From Promethearchaeota archaeon (GTDB lineage Archaea; Asgardarchaeota; Lokiarchaeia; Sigynarchaeales; SOKP01), in contig WJIN01000030.1 in the NCBI GenBank assembly GCA_014730295.1, positions 1 through 32,986 of the forward strand: a stretch of DNA of 32,986 nucleotides. The letters run 5' to 3'. Every line of letters begins with the position of its first letter. Position 1 is the first letter of the stretch. The notes under the pieces were generated by a model, which was given only the letters and a program-made list of their open reading frames with translations, was not told where the DNA came from and did not search any database. Positions 22,882 to 30,710 of this stretch are shown here, piece by piece. A program made the translations under genes and the position numbers.

Positions 22882-23340
22882 TTATTTAGCAACTAAGGTC
22901 CTAACACGTTCAGAGTCATATTTGAAATCAGGAGCCAAAACCCCTTTCTTTTTATAATGTTTGACCAAGCGATAAATTTTTGATTCTGTACGTTGTAAAC
23001 CTTTTTTAGCTTCCAAATCTCTCTTATTATTTTCAAGATGAGTTCTTAAATTAAGTGCTTTCTTAATTAAATTTGTTAAATCTTCGGGTAAAGGATTCTC
23101 TAACTCATTCTCTTCTAAAATATCACTTACTTTTTTCCCAGTCACTACTTTAACCAATGGGACTCCATAGGCGTCTCGAAGTTGGATACCAATCATGGAC
23201 TTAGAAAGTCCTTTTTTAGCTAGGCGCACAACTTCTGACTCTACTTCCTCTGCTGACCTTTCAATCCATACGGGTTTTTCCAGCCTTGCTGGACGGGTAC
23301 TACCCGATTTTCCGTGTTTTCTGCTGTGAAGACGTGCCAT
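22882..23340 (-). CDS. rps15: 30S ribosomal protein uS15 (S15P/S13e)
   Basis: 152 residues, the archaeal/eukaryotic long form. The N-terminal MARLHSRKHGKSGSTRPAR and SKSMIGIQLRDAYGVPLVK are S13e signatures absent from bacterial S15. The C-terminal half (LTNLIKKALNLRTHLENNK, KIYRLVKHYKKKGVL) is the common S15 core that binds 16S rRNA helices 20-22. It leads the uS15-eS1 unit and has a clear TATA box 58 bases upstream. Confidence 0.97.
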   Translation of the reverse strand: MARLHSRKHGKSGSTRPARLEKPVWIERSAEEVESEVVRLAKKGLSKSMIGIQLRDAYGVPLVKVVTGKKVSDILEENELENPLPEDLTNLIKKALNLRTHLENNKRDLEAKKGLQRTESKIYRLVKHYKKKGVLAPDFKYDSERVRTLVAK

Positions 23341-23397
23341 AATAAAATCTTCTTTTAAATTTTAATAGAAACTCTAAGATAGTATGTAGAGTAATCC

Positions 23398-23409
23398 TAT
23401 ATAAAAAAA
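23398..23409 (-). promoter_or_regulatory. TATA box of the uS15-eS1 operon
   Basis: Read on the minus strand, TTTTTTTATATA lies about 58 bases before the uS15 start codon, so transcription would begin near 23375 with a leader of some 35 bases. This agrees with the strong, isolated promoters of ribosomal units in archaea. Confidence 0.5.
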
Positions 23410-23414
23410 TTTTT

Positions 23415-23435
23415 GGATTTAGCAATCGCTAAACC
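23415..23435. repeat. Inverted repeat between the kinase end and the uS15 promoter
   Basis: GGATTTAGCAATCGCTAAACC on the plus strand forms an eight-pair stem (one bulged A) with a four-base loop. Read from the minus strand it follows the histidine-kinase stop by about 30 bases and runs into AAAAATTTTTTT, so it may end the kinase transcript. It also lies directly upstream of the uS15 TATA box, where it could be an operator. The two roles cannot be separated here. Confidence 0.4.
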
Positions 23436-23465
23436 TAAGATCTAATGTCTTTTTTAGGAAAAAAA

Positions 23466-24767
23466 TTATTCAGCTGCCGGGAACCAAATAATAAAATTAC
23501 TTCCCTTTTTATAATCCTCATCAACTCTATTTTTTATTCTAATCTCCCCAGCAAAACTTTCAATTATCCTTTTTACTAAGTATAAGCCTAAGCTGGTTCG
23601 TTTTAGTATATTTGTACTAGTATAATCTTTGCTAAAGAGTTGATGCTTTAAATTATCTCGTATTCCGCGACCATTATCAATGAATTGGATTTTAATGTGT
23701 TCTTTTTTATTTTTAATTGTTTTTTCAAGTTTGATCAAAATTTCTATCTCTTGATTTTCATTATGCTTTATGGCATTATTTAAGATATTTTCAAATACAT
23801 TCAAAATAAAATCATTTGCTTTTATGTGATAGGCATCTTTGGGGGTATCTAGCTTAATATTGATATCTTTATCTTTATATTCCTCTGGAAAATAATTTAA
23901 AACCTTCTCAATTACATCAAGAATATTCATTTTTCTATTAGAATATGTTCCTGTTTCAAAATCACTTATAGTACGGACATTATAGATCAAAGTTTTACCT
24001 CTAGAAATCTGGTTTTCTAAGTTTTTTTTAATTGGTAATATCTCTTTATGATCTTGCATCTCATTAAGATATACTGAAGCTATGTCTAAGGTAGTACTCA
24101 TATTTTGAAGAATATTAGCAGTGTCATGAGCAATCAAATCTTTATAGAATTCTGAAGTTTTATAGGCATCTTTATATCGCGCTTCTGATTCCTTTATTCT
24201 CTCTTCTAACAATGCGATTATGCCAGTTACTAGTAAAAAACTGTATAAAATAATATCAATTCCTTCACTAAATTCATATGACCATTCTATTCCAATCCTA
24301 TATAAAATATTAAATAAAAGAGTTAAAAACGCAAAAAACACAGATAAACTGAAAAAAGCATAGGTAGCAGTTCTTTTTCGTAAATACAACCGAGTCATCA
24401 TAATTATATTTATAAATGCAATTATAAGAGTAGTTATTCCTATCCCAATTGTGATGAATATTGTAGTGAGAATATGAATTGAGAATCTTCTCACTAAGTT
24501 CTTATCAGTTTTAAAAAAAGTTTTGTAATAATCAATAAAAATACCTATAAAGGTAAAGACCATAGCAATAACATATCCTAAATTGGCGATTATGTCAAAA
24601 AACTCTATTAGGAAAATAAAGCTCCGAAAAGTCACTCCAATCGTTAAAGAAATATAAGCCATAAACCAGAAATACATATCTTTTCTTTTGAAACATGCAA
24701 ATCCCATTACAATGGTAGCAATCAACATTAAAAATAGTTGCTGGAATTCTAAATAGATAAAATTCAT
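23466..24767 (-). CDS. Membrane-bound sensor histidine kinase
   Basis: 433 residues. Six to seven hydrophobic helices fill residues 8-187 with almost no extracytoplasmic domain, so it likely senses within or near the membrane. The kinase core has a dimerisation helix with His214 in LIAHDTANILQNM (non-standard H-box, HDT instead of HE-L), N-box ILNNAIKH, G1 DNGRGI, and G2 SLGLYLVKRI before GSNFIIWFP. It should autophosphorylate and pass phosphate to an Asp receiver; no response regulator is in the window. It is a single gene with a TATA-like TTATATA near 24841-24848 on the minus strand. Confidence 0.85.
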   Translation of the reverse strand: MNFIYLEFQQLFLMLIATIVMGFACFKRKDMYFWFMAYISLTIGVTFRSFIFLIEFFDIIANLGYVIAMVFTFIGIFIDYYKTFFKTDKNLVRRFSIHILTTIFITIGIGITTLIIAFINIIMMTRLYLRKRTATYAFFSLSVFFAFLTLLFNILYRIGIEWSYEFSEGIDIILYSFLLVTGIIALLEERIKESEARYKDAYKTSEFYKDLIAHDTANILQNMSTTLDIASVYLNEMQDHKEILPIKKNLENQISRGKTLIYNVRTISDFETGTYSNRKMNILDVIEKVLNYFPEEYKDKDINIKLDTPKDAYHIKANDFILNVFENILNNAIKHNENQEIEILIKLEKTIKNKKEHIKIQFIDNGRGIRDNLKHQLFSKDYTSTNILKRTSLGLYLVKRIIESFAGEIRIKNRVDEDYKKGSNFIIWFPAAE

Positions 24768-24904
24768 TTTTCAAAATGGCTCCAAAGTAAAATATGATAA
24801 AGTTAATGTAATTTTAATTAGAGAGTATTTACACTTTAGTATATAACTATAGAATTTTTTATTCTTATTTGAATCTTATTGTAATTCAAATTAAAAAGAT
24901 AATT

Positions 24905-26206
24905 TCAGTAATCAGATTTAATTATTTTTTGATAGCATTCTCTCACAGAAGTATGACCTACATCTCCTCCCGCACCTTCCCCACCCACACTGTCTCCACA
25001 TAACCAAAGATTAGAAATACCTTCAATCTGGTTGGATGGTCGTTTAAATTGATGTTGATTGATGTTTATTTCCACACCATCAACCATTTCAAGAAATAAT
25101 GGTCTTTCTTCAATAATACATCTATCAATTTCTGGAAAAAATCTAAGGATATGATTACGAAATTCTTGGTAAATTTCATCTGCTTTATTTCTATCCTTAA
25201 TATCTTCCGCATTTACAATCCGAAGAAAAGTCATCAGAGATTTATTTTCTGGAGTAATTTCCGGTGATAAATTCGATGGAATGAATCCAAATGAAAGAGG
25301 ATCGTCAAAAAAAATCATCCCATCGATCTCACTAATCTGTTTATCCAATAAGAAGTCTATTGAAATTCCTGCCGTGGGACGTAAATTCTTACATTTTTTA
25401 ATGAAACTTTTCTCACATATAGATTCATCAAGGATGGAAAACAATTTCTGGACGGGAATTGTGCAAATTACATTGCTTGCTTTTATTGTTTCAGCATTCA
25501 TTTTTACACCTATCGCTTTTCCATTTTCGACAATGATTTCTTGGACTTCTGAACGTGTTTTAATAACTCCGCTATTTTTATCTATCGATTGAATGAACTG
25601 AGCAAAAATTGATTCCCATCCCCCTTTTGGATAATATATACTTCCTATCTCTAAGACACTTTTAATATTATGGAGTAATTCTCCAGCTGAAGATCGTTCT
25701 GGAAATGGATTAACTTGAATTGCTGAGCTTGTCATTATAAGGAATTTTCTTAGTTCTGGTCGTATATTTTCTTGTTCAAACCAATCTTCTAAAGATATGT
25801 CATATAAAGCTTGGAATTCGCTCTCTTCCATTTTCTTAAGCTTTAACAATAATTTCAGAGTACTAATGAAAGGAACCATGGAACTTCTTACAATCGCCAT
25901 TAATCCTCCAGTTGGAAATATTGTTTTTTTCTTATTTTTTAAAAAAGCCCAAGATCTACCTGGTTTGATAAAACTTATAGATTTATCTAATTCTAATAAG
26001 GACTCCCCCAAAGCACTATGAGGACCGAATCGAATGGGATGTACTCCAAAATCAAGTTTGAATCCCTTAAGATGCTCTACTCTTGCTCTTCCCCCTATTT
26101 CATGGCTTTTTTCTAAGATAATTACTTTTCCATATTGAGATAATAAAGCTCCCATATGAATTCCAGAAATACCTCCGCCAATTATTATATAGTCGTATTC
26201 ATCCAT
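24905..26206 (-). CDS. FAD-dependent phytoene-desaturase-like oxidoreductase
   Basis: 433 residues. N-terminal dinucleotide fold IIIGGGISGIHMGALLS with an acidic strand end (ILEKSHEIGGRARV), the RxGGR motif of the amine oxidase/CrtI class. Then DFGVHPIRFGPHS, and a C-terminal FAD contact LWLCGDSVGGEGAGGDVGHT. The family contains carotenoid desaturases, isomerases and prenyl reductases. With no carotenoid genes nearby, a role on polyprenoid or quinone-like substrates is only a guess. The start ATG is preceded by GGTGG about 9 bases upstream and a TATA element at 26263-26274. It is transcribed alone. Confidence 0.8.
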   Translation of the reverse strand: MDEYDYIIIGGGISGIHMGALLSQYGKVIILEKSHEIGGRARVEHLKGFKLDFGVHPIRFGPHSALGESLLELDKSISFIKPGRSWAFLKNKKKTIFPTGGLMAIVRSSMVPFISTLKLLLKLKKMEESEFQALYDISLEDWFEQENIRPELRKFLIMTSSAIQVNPFPERSSAGELLHNIKSVLEIGSIYYPKGGWESIFAQFIQSIDKNSGVIKTRSEVQEIIVENGKAIGVKMNAETIKASNVICTIPVQKLFSILDESICEKSFIKKCKNLRPTAGISIDFLLDKQISEIDGMIFFDDPLSFGFIPSNLSPEITPENKSLMTFLRIVNAEDIKDRNKADEIYQEFRNHILRFFPEIDRCIIEERPLFLEMVDGVEININQHQFKRPSNQIEGISNLWLCGDSVGGEGAGGDVGHTSVRECYQKIIKSDY

Positions 26207-26262
26207 ATTTTATTTCCACCACATAATCCTTCTTTTTTACATTACTATTATTGTTTACTCAC

Positions 26263-26274
26263 TTTATATAAATA
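26263..26274 (-). promoter_or_regulatory. TATA box of the FAD oxidoreductase gene
   Basis: TATTTATATAAA on the minus strand, 57 bases before the start codon, gives a predicted start near 26240 with a leader of about 34 bases containing the GGTGG ribosome site. Confidence 0.5.
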
Positions 26275-26327
26275 GGTTATCTATTCAGATTCTCACAACT
26301 AAAAAAAAGTTAAATAAAATCTTCGAT

Positions 26328-27014
26328 TTATAGTTCATTACCACAATACTCACATATTTTAGCTTTATTATCATTCCTTTTTCCACAAAAGGGACACGCT
26401 ATATTTAATTTTTTGGATTCTTTTTCTTTAGACAGTTCTTGGGTGTTTTTTTATAAGGATTAGAAATTTTCTTGATATTTTCTTGTCTTCTTTTTTCTTT
26501 CTTTTTTTAATTTCTGTAATAAATTGTGCCAATTACACTTACTATCATGATAATTATGATAATTAGTAATATAATTATTAAGGGAAATAACTAAGATGGA
26601 TAGTTATAGACCGCTATGCTATAATAACCACCCGTACTACTTTTGCAATGGACAGTTATATAAATTCTTCCTGGAGTAGTAAGATCCAAAATTATCTCTT
26701 CATTTAGTTTTCCTGGATTATCACTATACTTATGTATCCCTTCAATACTTATATTTAAAATGAGATCCATATTCCAAAAATTATCCCAGTTTAGATTAAT
26801 TCTAATGATGTTTGAGTTGACATCAATATGGAAAGTATCAGTTTCTCCTGTCCATATATGATCATTGTATGGTTGATTTATTGCTAAAGATGTTGCTTGG
26901 GAAGTCTTAATCCGATTATTTGAGTAATTTGCTTCTGGGGAAATCGATGTAAATAATATGAATATGACAAAAAAATGTTATAAAACTTGCTATTTTTATT
27001 CTATTAATGTTCAT
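26328..27014 (-). pseudogene. Broken gene for a secreted/TM/zinc-ribbon surface protein
   Basis: Joining frames on the minus strand recovers one ordered protein. ATG at 27014, with AAGGAGA seven bases upstream, starts a signal peptide (MNINRIKIASFITFF); a one-base shift at an A7 run near 26968 continues as VIFILFTSISPEANY. A beta-rich extracellular domain follows (HIWTGETDTFHIDVN, DLTTPGRIYITVHCKSSTGG), of pre-peptidase C-terminal type in appearance. Then an in-frame TAG, a TM helix (LFPLIIILLIIIIIMIVSVI), an in-frame TAA, a basic stretch, a second shift at an A7 run, and a double zinc ribbon CPFC...CEYC ending at 26328. With two stops and two shifts, it is either decayed or badly affected by homopolymer errors. 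Confidence 0.65.
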
Positions 27015-27044
27015 TCAATTTCTCCTTAAAATCTTAAATATTGC

Positions 27045-27088
27045 TTTATTATGAGAGGAAATTTAAATGAATTTATTATGAGAGGAAA
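27045..27088 (+). repeat. Two direct copies of a 17-base repeat before rdgB
   Basis: TTTATTATGAGAGGAAA occurs at 27045-27061 and again at 27072-27088, a period of 27 bases. The second copy places AGAGG about 14 bases before the rdgB start. A small tandem duplication is the simplest origin. Confidence 0.7.
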
Positions 27089-27099
27089 ATATAATTATT

Positions 27100-27693
27100 A
27101 TGGCAGAAAGAATGGCTAAGTTATCGTTTATTACTGGAAATATGCATAAATTTAAGGAAATGAACAAAATTTTTAAAGATAAGATCTCCCAATACCATCT
27201 AAAGCAATTAAATCTAAATCCTATGGAAATACAAGCCGAGTCTCTTCAAGAAGTTGCTAGAGTAAAATTACAGAGTATAAAAGATCGCGTGAAAGGTTCA
27301 TTCTTTATCGAAGATGCGGGTTTTTTCGTGGACCCTCCTTTAAATGGATTTCCAGGAGTTTATTCCTCCTATGTGTTTAAAACTATTGGTTATGAGGGAA
27401 TATTAAAATTAATTGATGATTTTGAAAGTTCTCGAGCATACTTTTCTTCCATTATCGCTTTATATTTTAAACCAGAAAAAAGAATCTTGTTTTTTGAAGG
27501 AAGAGTAGATGGGAGAGTGAGTGAAACGCCACGAGGATCTGGAGGATTCGGGTTTGATCCGATTTTTATTCCAGAAGAGATCCCGAACAAAACATTTGCT
27601 GAACTTAGTATAGAGCAAAAGAATCACATCTCTCATAGAGGGAAAGCATTGGATAAATTAATCCAATATCTTAAAAAAACCAATGAAATATAA
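27100..27693 (+). CDS. rdgB: XTP/dITP pyrophosphatase (RdgB/HAM1 family)
   Basis: 197 residues. Signature motifs in order: FITGNMHKFKEM near the start (T-x-N-x-x-K-x-x-E), EDAGFFVDPPLNGFPGVYSS (metal and base-sensing region), GSGGFGFDPIFIPE, and SHRGKAL near the end. The enzyme hydrolyses non-canonical purine triphosphates (ITP, dITP, XTP) to monophosphates and pyrophosphate, keeping them out of DNA and RNA. Length is standard. ATG 27100 gives MAERMAK; ATG 27112 would also leave a full domain. It is transcribed alone and convergent with the ABC permease, 26 bases apart. Confidence 0.95.
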   Translation: MAERMAKLSFITGNMHKFKEMNKIFKDKISQYHLKQLNLNPMEIQAESLQEVARVKLQSIKDRVKGSFFIEDAGFFVDPPLNGFPGVYSSYVFKTIGYEGILKLIDDFESSRAYFSSIIALYFKPEKRILFFEGRVDGRVSETPRGSGGFGFDPIFIPEEIPNKTFAELSIEQKNHISHRGKALDKLIQYLKKTNEI

Positions 27694-27719
27694 GATGATA
27701 TAAAAATAAGAGTGGAAAA

Positions 27720-30689
27720 TTAAAATGTCTGTCTAAATATATCCATGATACTTTGTCTGCTTAACCTAAGGAGTACTATATACATTCCAACAATTCCAAC
27801 CCCGACAGACAACAAAAATACACGTAATAAAGTATCAAACGGAATTGTGAAGACTACTGGCATCTCAGTCAACAAGGCCATATTTGTTTCTAATAAATAA
27901 GCAGAGAATGAGCCCAATATTGTTCCCATTATTCCTGCCGAGAGCATTAAAATCATACTTTCTATCAAAAACATGTTCCGTACATTCCGTGTTTTTAATC
28001 CCATGCTTCGAAGGATGCCGATTTCAAATTTTCGCTCCATCATTATCGCATACATCGAACTTATTAATCCAAAAATTGAGATTATAATAGTAAACATTAA
28101 AATAATTTCCATTAAGGCACTCTGTTGTTCCGTCATCTCTTCTACTAATTTAATTTTCGTAACCGCATCATCGATAGTAAATTCAGCCTCATCATAATCT
28201 GTCCTTACATCATCTTTAAACTCCTGGACATTTTTTTCAGACTTATCTTGTAGATTTATATATGCTTTATCGACGATCATATCTGATTCTCCAGGATTTT
28301 CAACATCCATTAATCTCATATAGTTTTCTAAAGAAACCATAACACCGCCTCCGTTTGCGGCCATTGACGAAGACCGAAAATTCCAAAAGCCGGGGATTCC
28401 ACCCGAAATTCCTACAACCCGGAAAAGAGTAATGTTTCCTGGATCGTTTTCTATTTGAGGGTCATAAAATGTAAGTCTAATTCGTTCCCCTACATCTTGA
28501 ACTCCTAAACGATCCGCAATAGCTTTAGAGATGATACAAGTATCATTATGAGCCAACATTTCATTGAAAGAATACTCAAAATTACTACCCAAACTGCTCC
28601 AAATAATTAAATTTCTATCAATAAGGTTGGTGAAATCTTGATTTATACCTATAAATCCCGCTTCTACCTCATCCTTATTTGGGATATCGGCAGCGTGTAC
28701 TACATATTTAGTGCGTTCCTCTCCAATATAATATTGGAATATTGTTTCGAATAATTGTTGGGTAGAATCCTCATCCATAATTGCTGTTCCTTCGCTGAAA
28801 TCATAAGCTGCGGCAATTGCTCTTTGGATATCTATAGTATTATGAAGGGCAATAGCGATATCAGTAATTCTATCCATTTTTTTTAAATCGTTTATCATTT
28901 CCATCGTGATAGAACTCTCAACACTTTCTCCTCCTTCGTTTATCATTACCAGGTCAGCCCCATATTGAAATTTTAATGTAAGGGTCGTATTTTCTTTTTC
29001 CATTTCTGCTAAGCTTGTAACAAAAAAGATGAAAGAGAAAGAAATCGCAAACATAACGATAGTGCTCGTGTTTCGTCTTCTATACCTTTTAAGTGAAATT
29101 TTGATAATATGACTATATTTTTTTATAAATGGTGAAATGATTCCTAAAAATACTCTTTGTATTAAAGGAATGATACCAACAGAAGTAAGTACTAATCCTA
29201 TTAAAATTGCTGCTAATAAACCAATAAAAAGCCCAGCAGTGAGCATAAAATCACCCGTAGTAAATATTCTAGGCATTAGGATGAAAATAATCATACCTAT
29301 AGTCGATATTGACACTCCAACCAGAATGCTCTTTGTTTTTACACTACTCTCTTTCTTTACTTCCCAACCCTCTTCTTCTGTCTGGAAAGGAGTTATCGAC
29401 TTTATAATGTCTTTTTTTGAGGTTTTTAGTGCGGGTATTAAAGAAACTCCTAAACTCACAAATATTCCAATTAAAAATCCAATAAGAACTGTCTGGGGTT
29501 GAATTACAAATTCAAGGTTTGAAAGACCACCAAAATCATATGAGCTTAAAAACAGGTGAGCAATCGGTTCAGTTAAGAACAACCCGAGAATTATCCCAAT
29601 TATAGAACCAATAGTACCTAATAACAACCCCTCGAATAACACAACTTTAATTGGAAACTTGGTTTTCCCGCCCACCACACGTAAGATTCCAAATTCACGA
29701 ATTCTCTCCTCAGCCGAGGTTGATAATATCGAATTAATTAAAATGCCGGTAATAAGCATTGAGAGCATTATAATAAACCAAAATATCACCGTCGCACCCA
29801 TTAATAGGAATTCTCCTTGTTCTAATTCCTCTAATTTTGGCATTGAAACACTATATTCATTCAAATCAAGTCGGTCTTGTATATTTGACCCAATTACCCG
29901 CAATCTACGGGTTGTTAAATCAATATTACTCGAATCGTATACTAATTGTGGATTTTCGATTGTTCCATAAATGAAATTAATCTGTCCCGTTCTATTTAAA
30001 AAATTTTGAGCTTCTCCAAGATTCAATAAGACCAGAGCATTTTCGAATTCCAAAAACTTTCTCTCTTGTTCGCAGATTTCAGCTATAACGTAATCTTCTT
30101 CATAATGTTGGTAAGTTAAATGAATTGAATCTCCTTTTGAAACATTTAGTAATTCCGCAACATTCTGAAGGATTATGCATTCATCTGAGTTCGGTTCTCC
30201 AGTATATAATTCATCCGTTTTCTGACCTATTTCATTAACAATAACCAAATCGCCCATATTTCCATTCTGATGTTCTGCTTCGAAATCCATTCCATACATC
30301 TGTAGATTTGCTGTTCCGTTTACATTATTCGAAGTAGTTTTTGTTAACATTGTAATTCTTGGAAAAAAAGATTCAACCCCTTCAATATTTTGTAAATTAT
30401 CTTGTATGATTTGTTCATCAAAAAAAGGATCATAAGTCAGATCAGCGGAAATAGTTCGGGAGACTATTATGTCTGCTTCACCAGTAGTATTAACTGCTAT
30501 TTCGATATAATTGTAAGATATCGTATTATTAATCATTCCTATTGCAGTTAACAAAAAAAGTGAAATCGCAACTCCAGCTATTCCAAAAATTGCTTTAGCT
30601 TTTTGCCTTCTCATATCAAGCCAAGAATGTTTTAAAACTTGGAATTTCAACCTTAGTTTTAACTTGTAGATTAGATGTTTAATATTCAT
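27720..30689 (-). CDS. FtsX-family ABC transporter permease with two FtsX modules
   Basis: 989 residues with about ten TM helices. Helix 1 (residues 33-52) is followed by a large external domain (to about 295). Three helices with the FtsX signature RIREFGILRVVGGK come next, then two more helices (about 455-510), a seventh near 545, a second external domain (about 565-850), and a final triplet with RKFEIGILRSMGLKTRNVR. This MacB/LolC-like duplicated layout belongs to type VII, mechanotransmission ABC systems, which move external substrates or signals without passing them through the membrane. No ATPase gene is in the window; it may lie further away. The gene follows the surface-protein gene at 30711 by 21 bases, implying cotranscription and shared function. 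Confidence 0.88.
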   Translation of the reverse strand: MNIKHLIYKLKLRLKFQVLKHSWLDMRRQKAKAIFGIAGVAISLFLLTAIGMINNTISYNYIEIAVNTTGEADIIVSRTISADLTYDPFFDEQIIQDNLQNIEGVESFFPRITMLTKTTSNNVNGTANLQMYGMDFEAEHQNGNMGDLVIVNEIGQKTDELYTGEPNSDECIILQNVAELLNVSKGDSIHLTYQHYEEDYVIAEICEQERKFLEFENALVLLNLGEAQNFLNRTGQINFIYGTIENPQLVYDSSNIDLTTRRLRVIGSNIQDRLDLNEYSVSMPKLEELEQGEFLLMGATVIFWFIIMLSMLITGILINSILSTSAEERIREFGILRVVGGKTKFPIKVVLFEGLLLGTIGSIIGIILGLFLTEPIAHLFLSSYDFGGLSNLEFVIQPQTVLIGFLIGIFVSLGVSLIPALKTSKKDIIKSITPFQTEEEGWEVKKESSVKTKSILVGVSISTIGMIIFILMPRIFTTGDFMLTAGLFIGLLAAILIGLVLTSVGIIPLIQRVFLGIISPFIKKYSHIIKISLKRYRRRNTSTIVMFAISFSFIFFVTSLAEMEKENTTLTLKFQYGADLVMINEGGESVESSITMEMINDLKKMDRITDIAIALHNTIDIQRAIAAAYDFSEGTAIMDEDSTQQLFETIFQYYIGEERTKYVVHAADIPNKDEVEAGFIGINQDFTNLIDRNLIIWSSLGSNFEYSFNEMLAHNDTCIISKAIADRLGVQDVGERIRLTFYDPQIENDPGNITLFRVVGISGGIPGFWNFRSSSMAANGGGVMVSLENYMRLMDVENPGESDMIVDKAYINLQDKSEKNVQEFKDDVRTDYDEAEFTIDDAVTKIKLVEEMTEQQSALMEIILMFTIIISIFGLISSMYAIMMERKFEIGILRSMGLKTRNVRNMFLIESMILMLSAGIMGTILGSFSAYLLETNMALLTEMPVVFTIPFDTLLRVFLLSVGVGIVGMYIVLLRLSRQSIMDIFRQTF

Positions 30690-30710
30690 TTTATATGCTT
30701 TTTAATTTGT

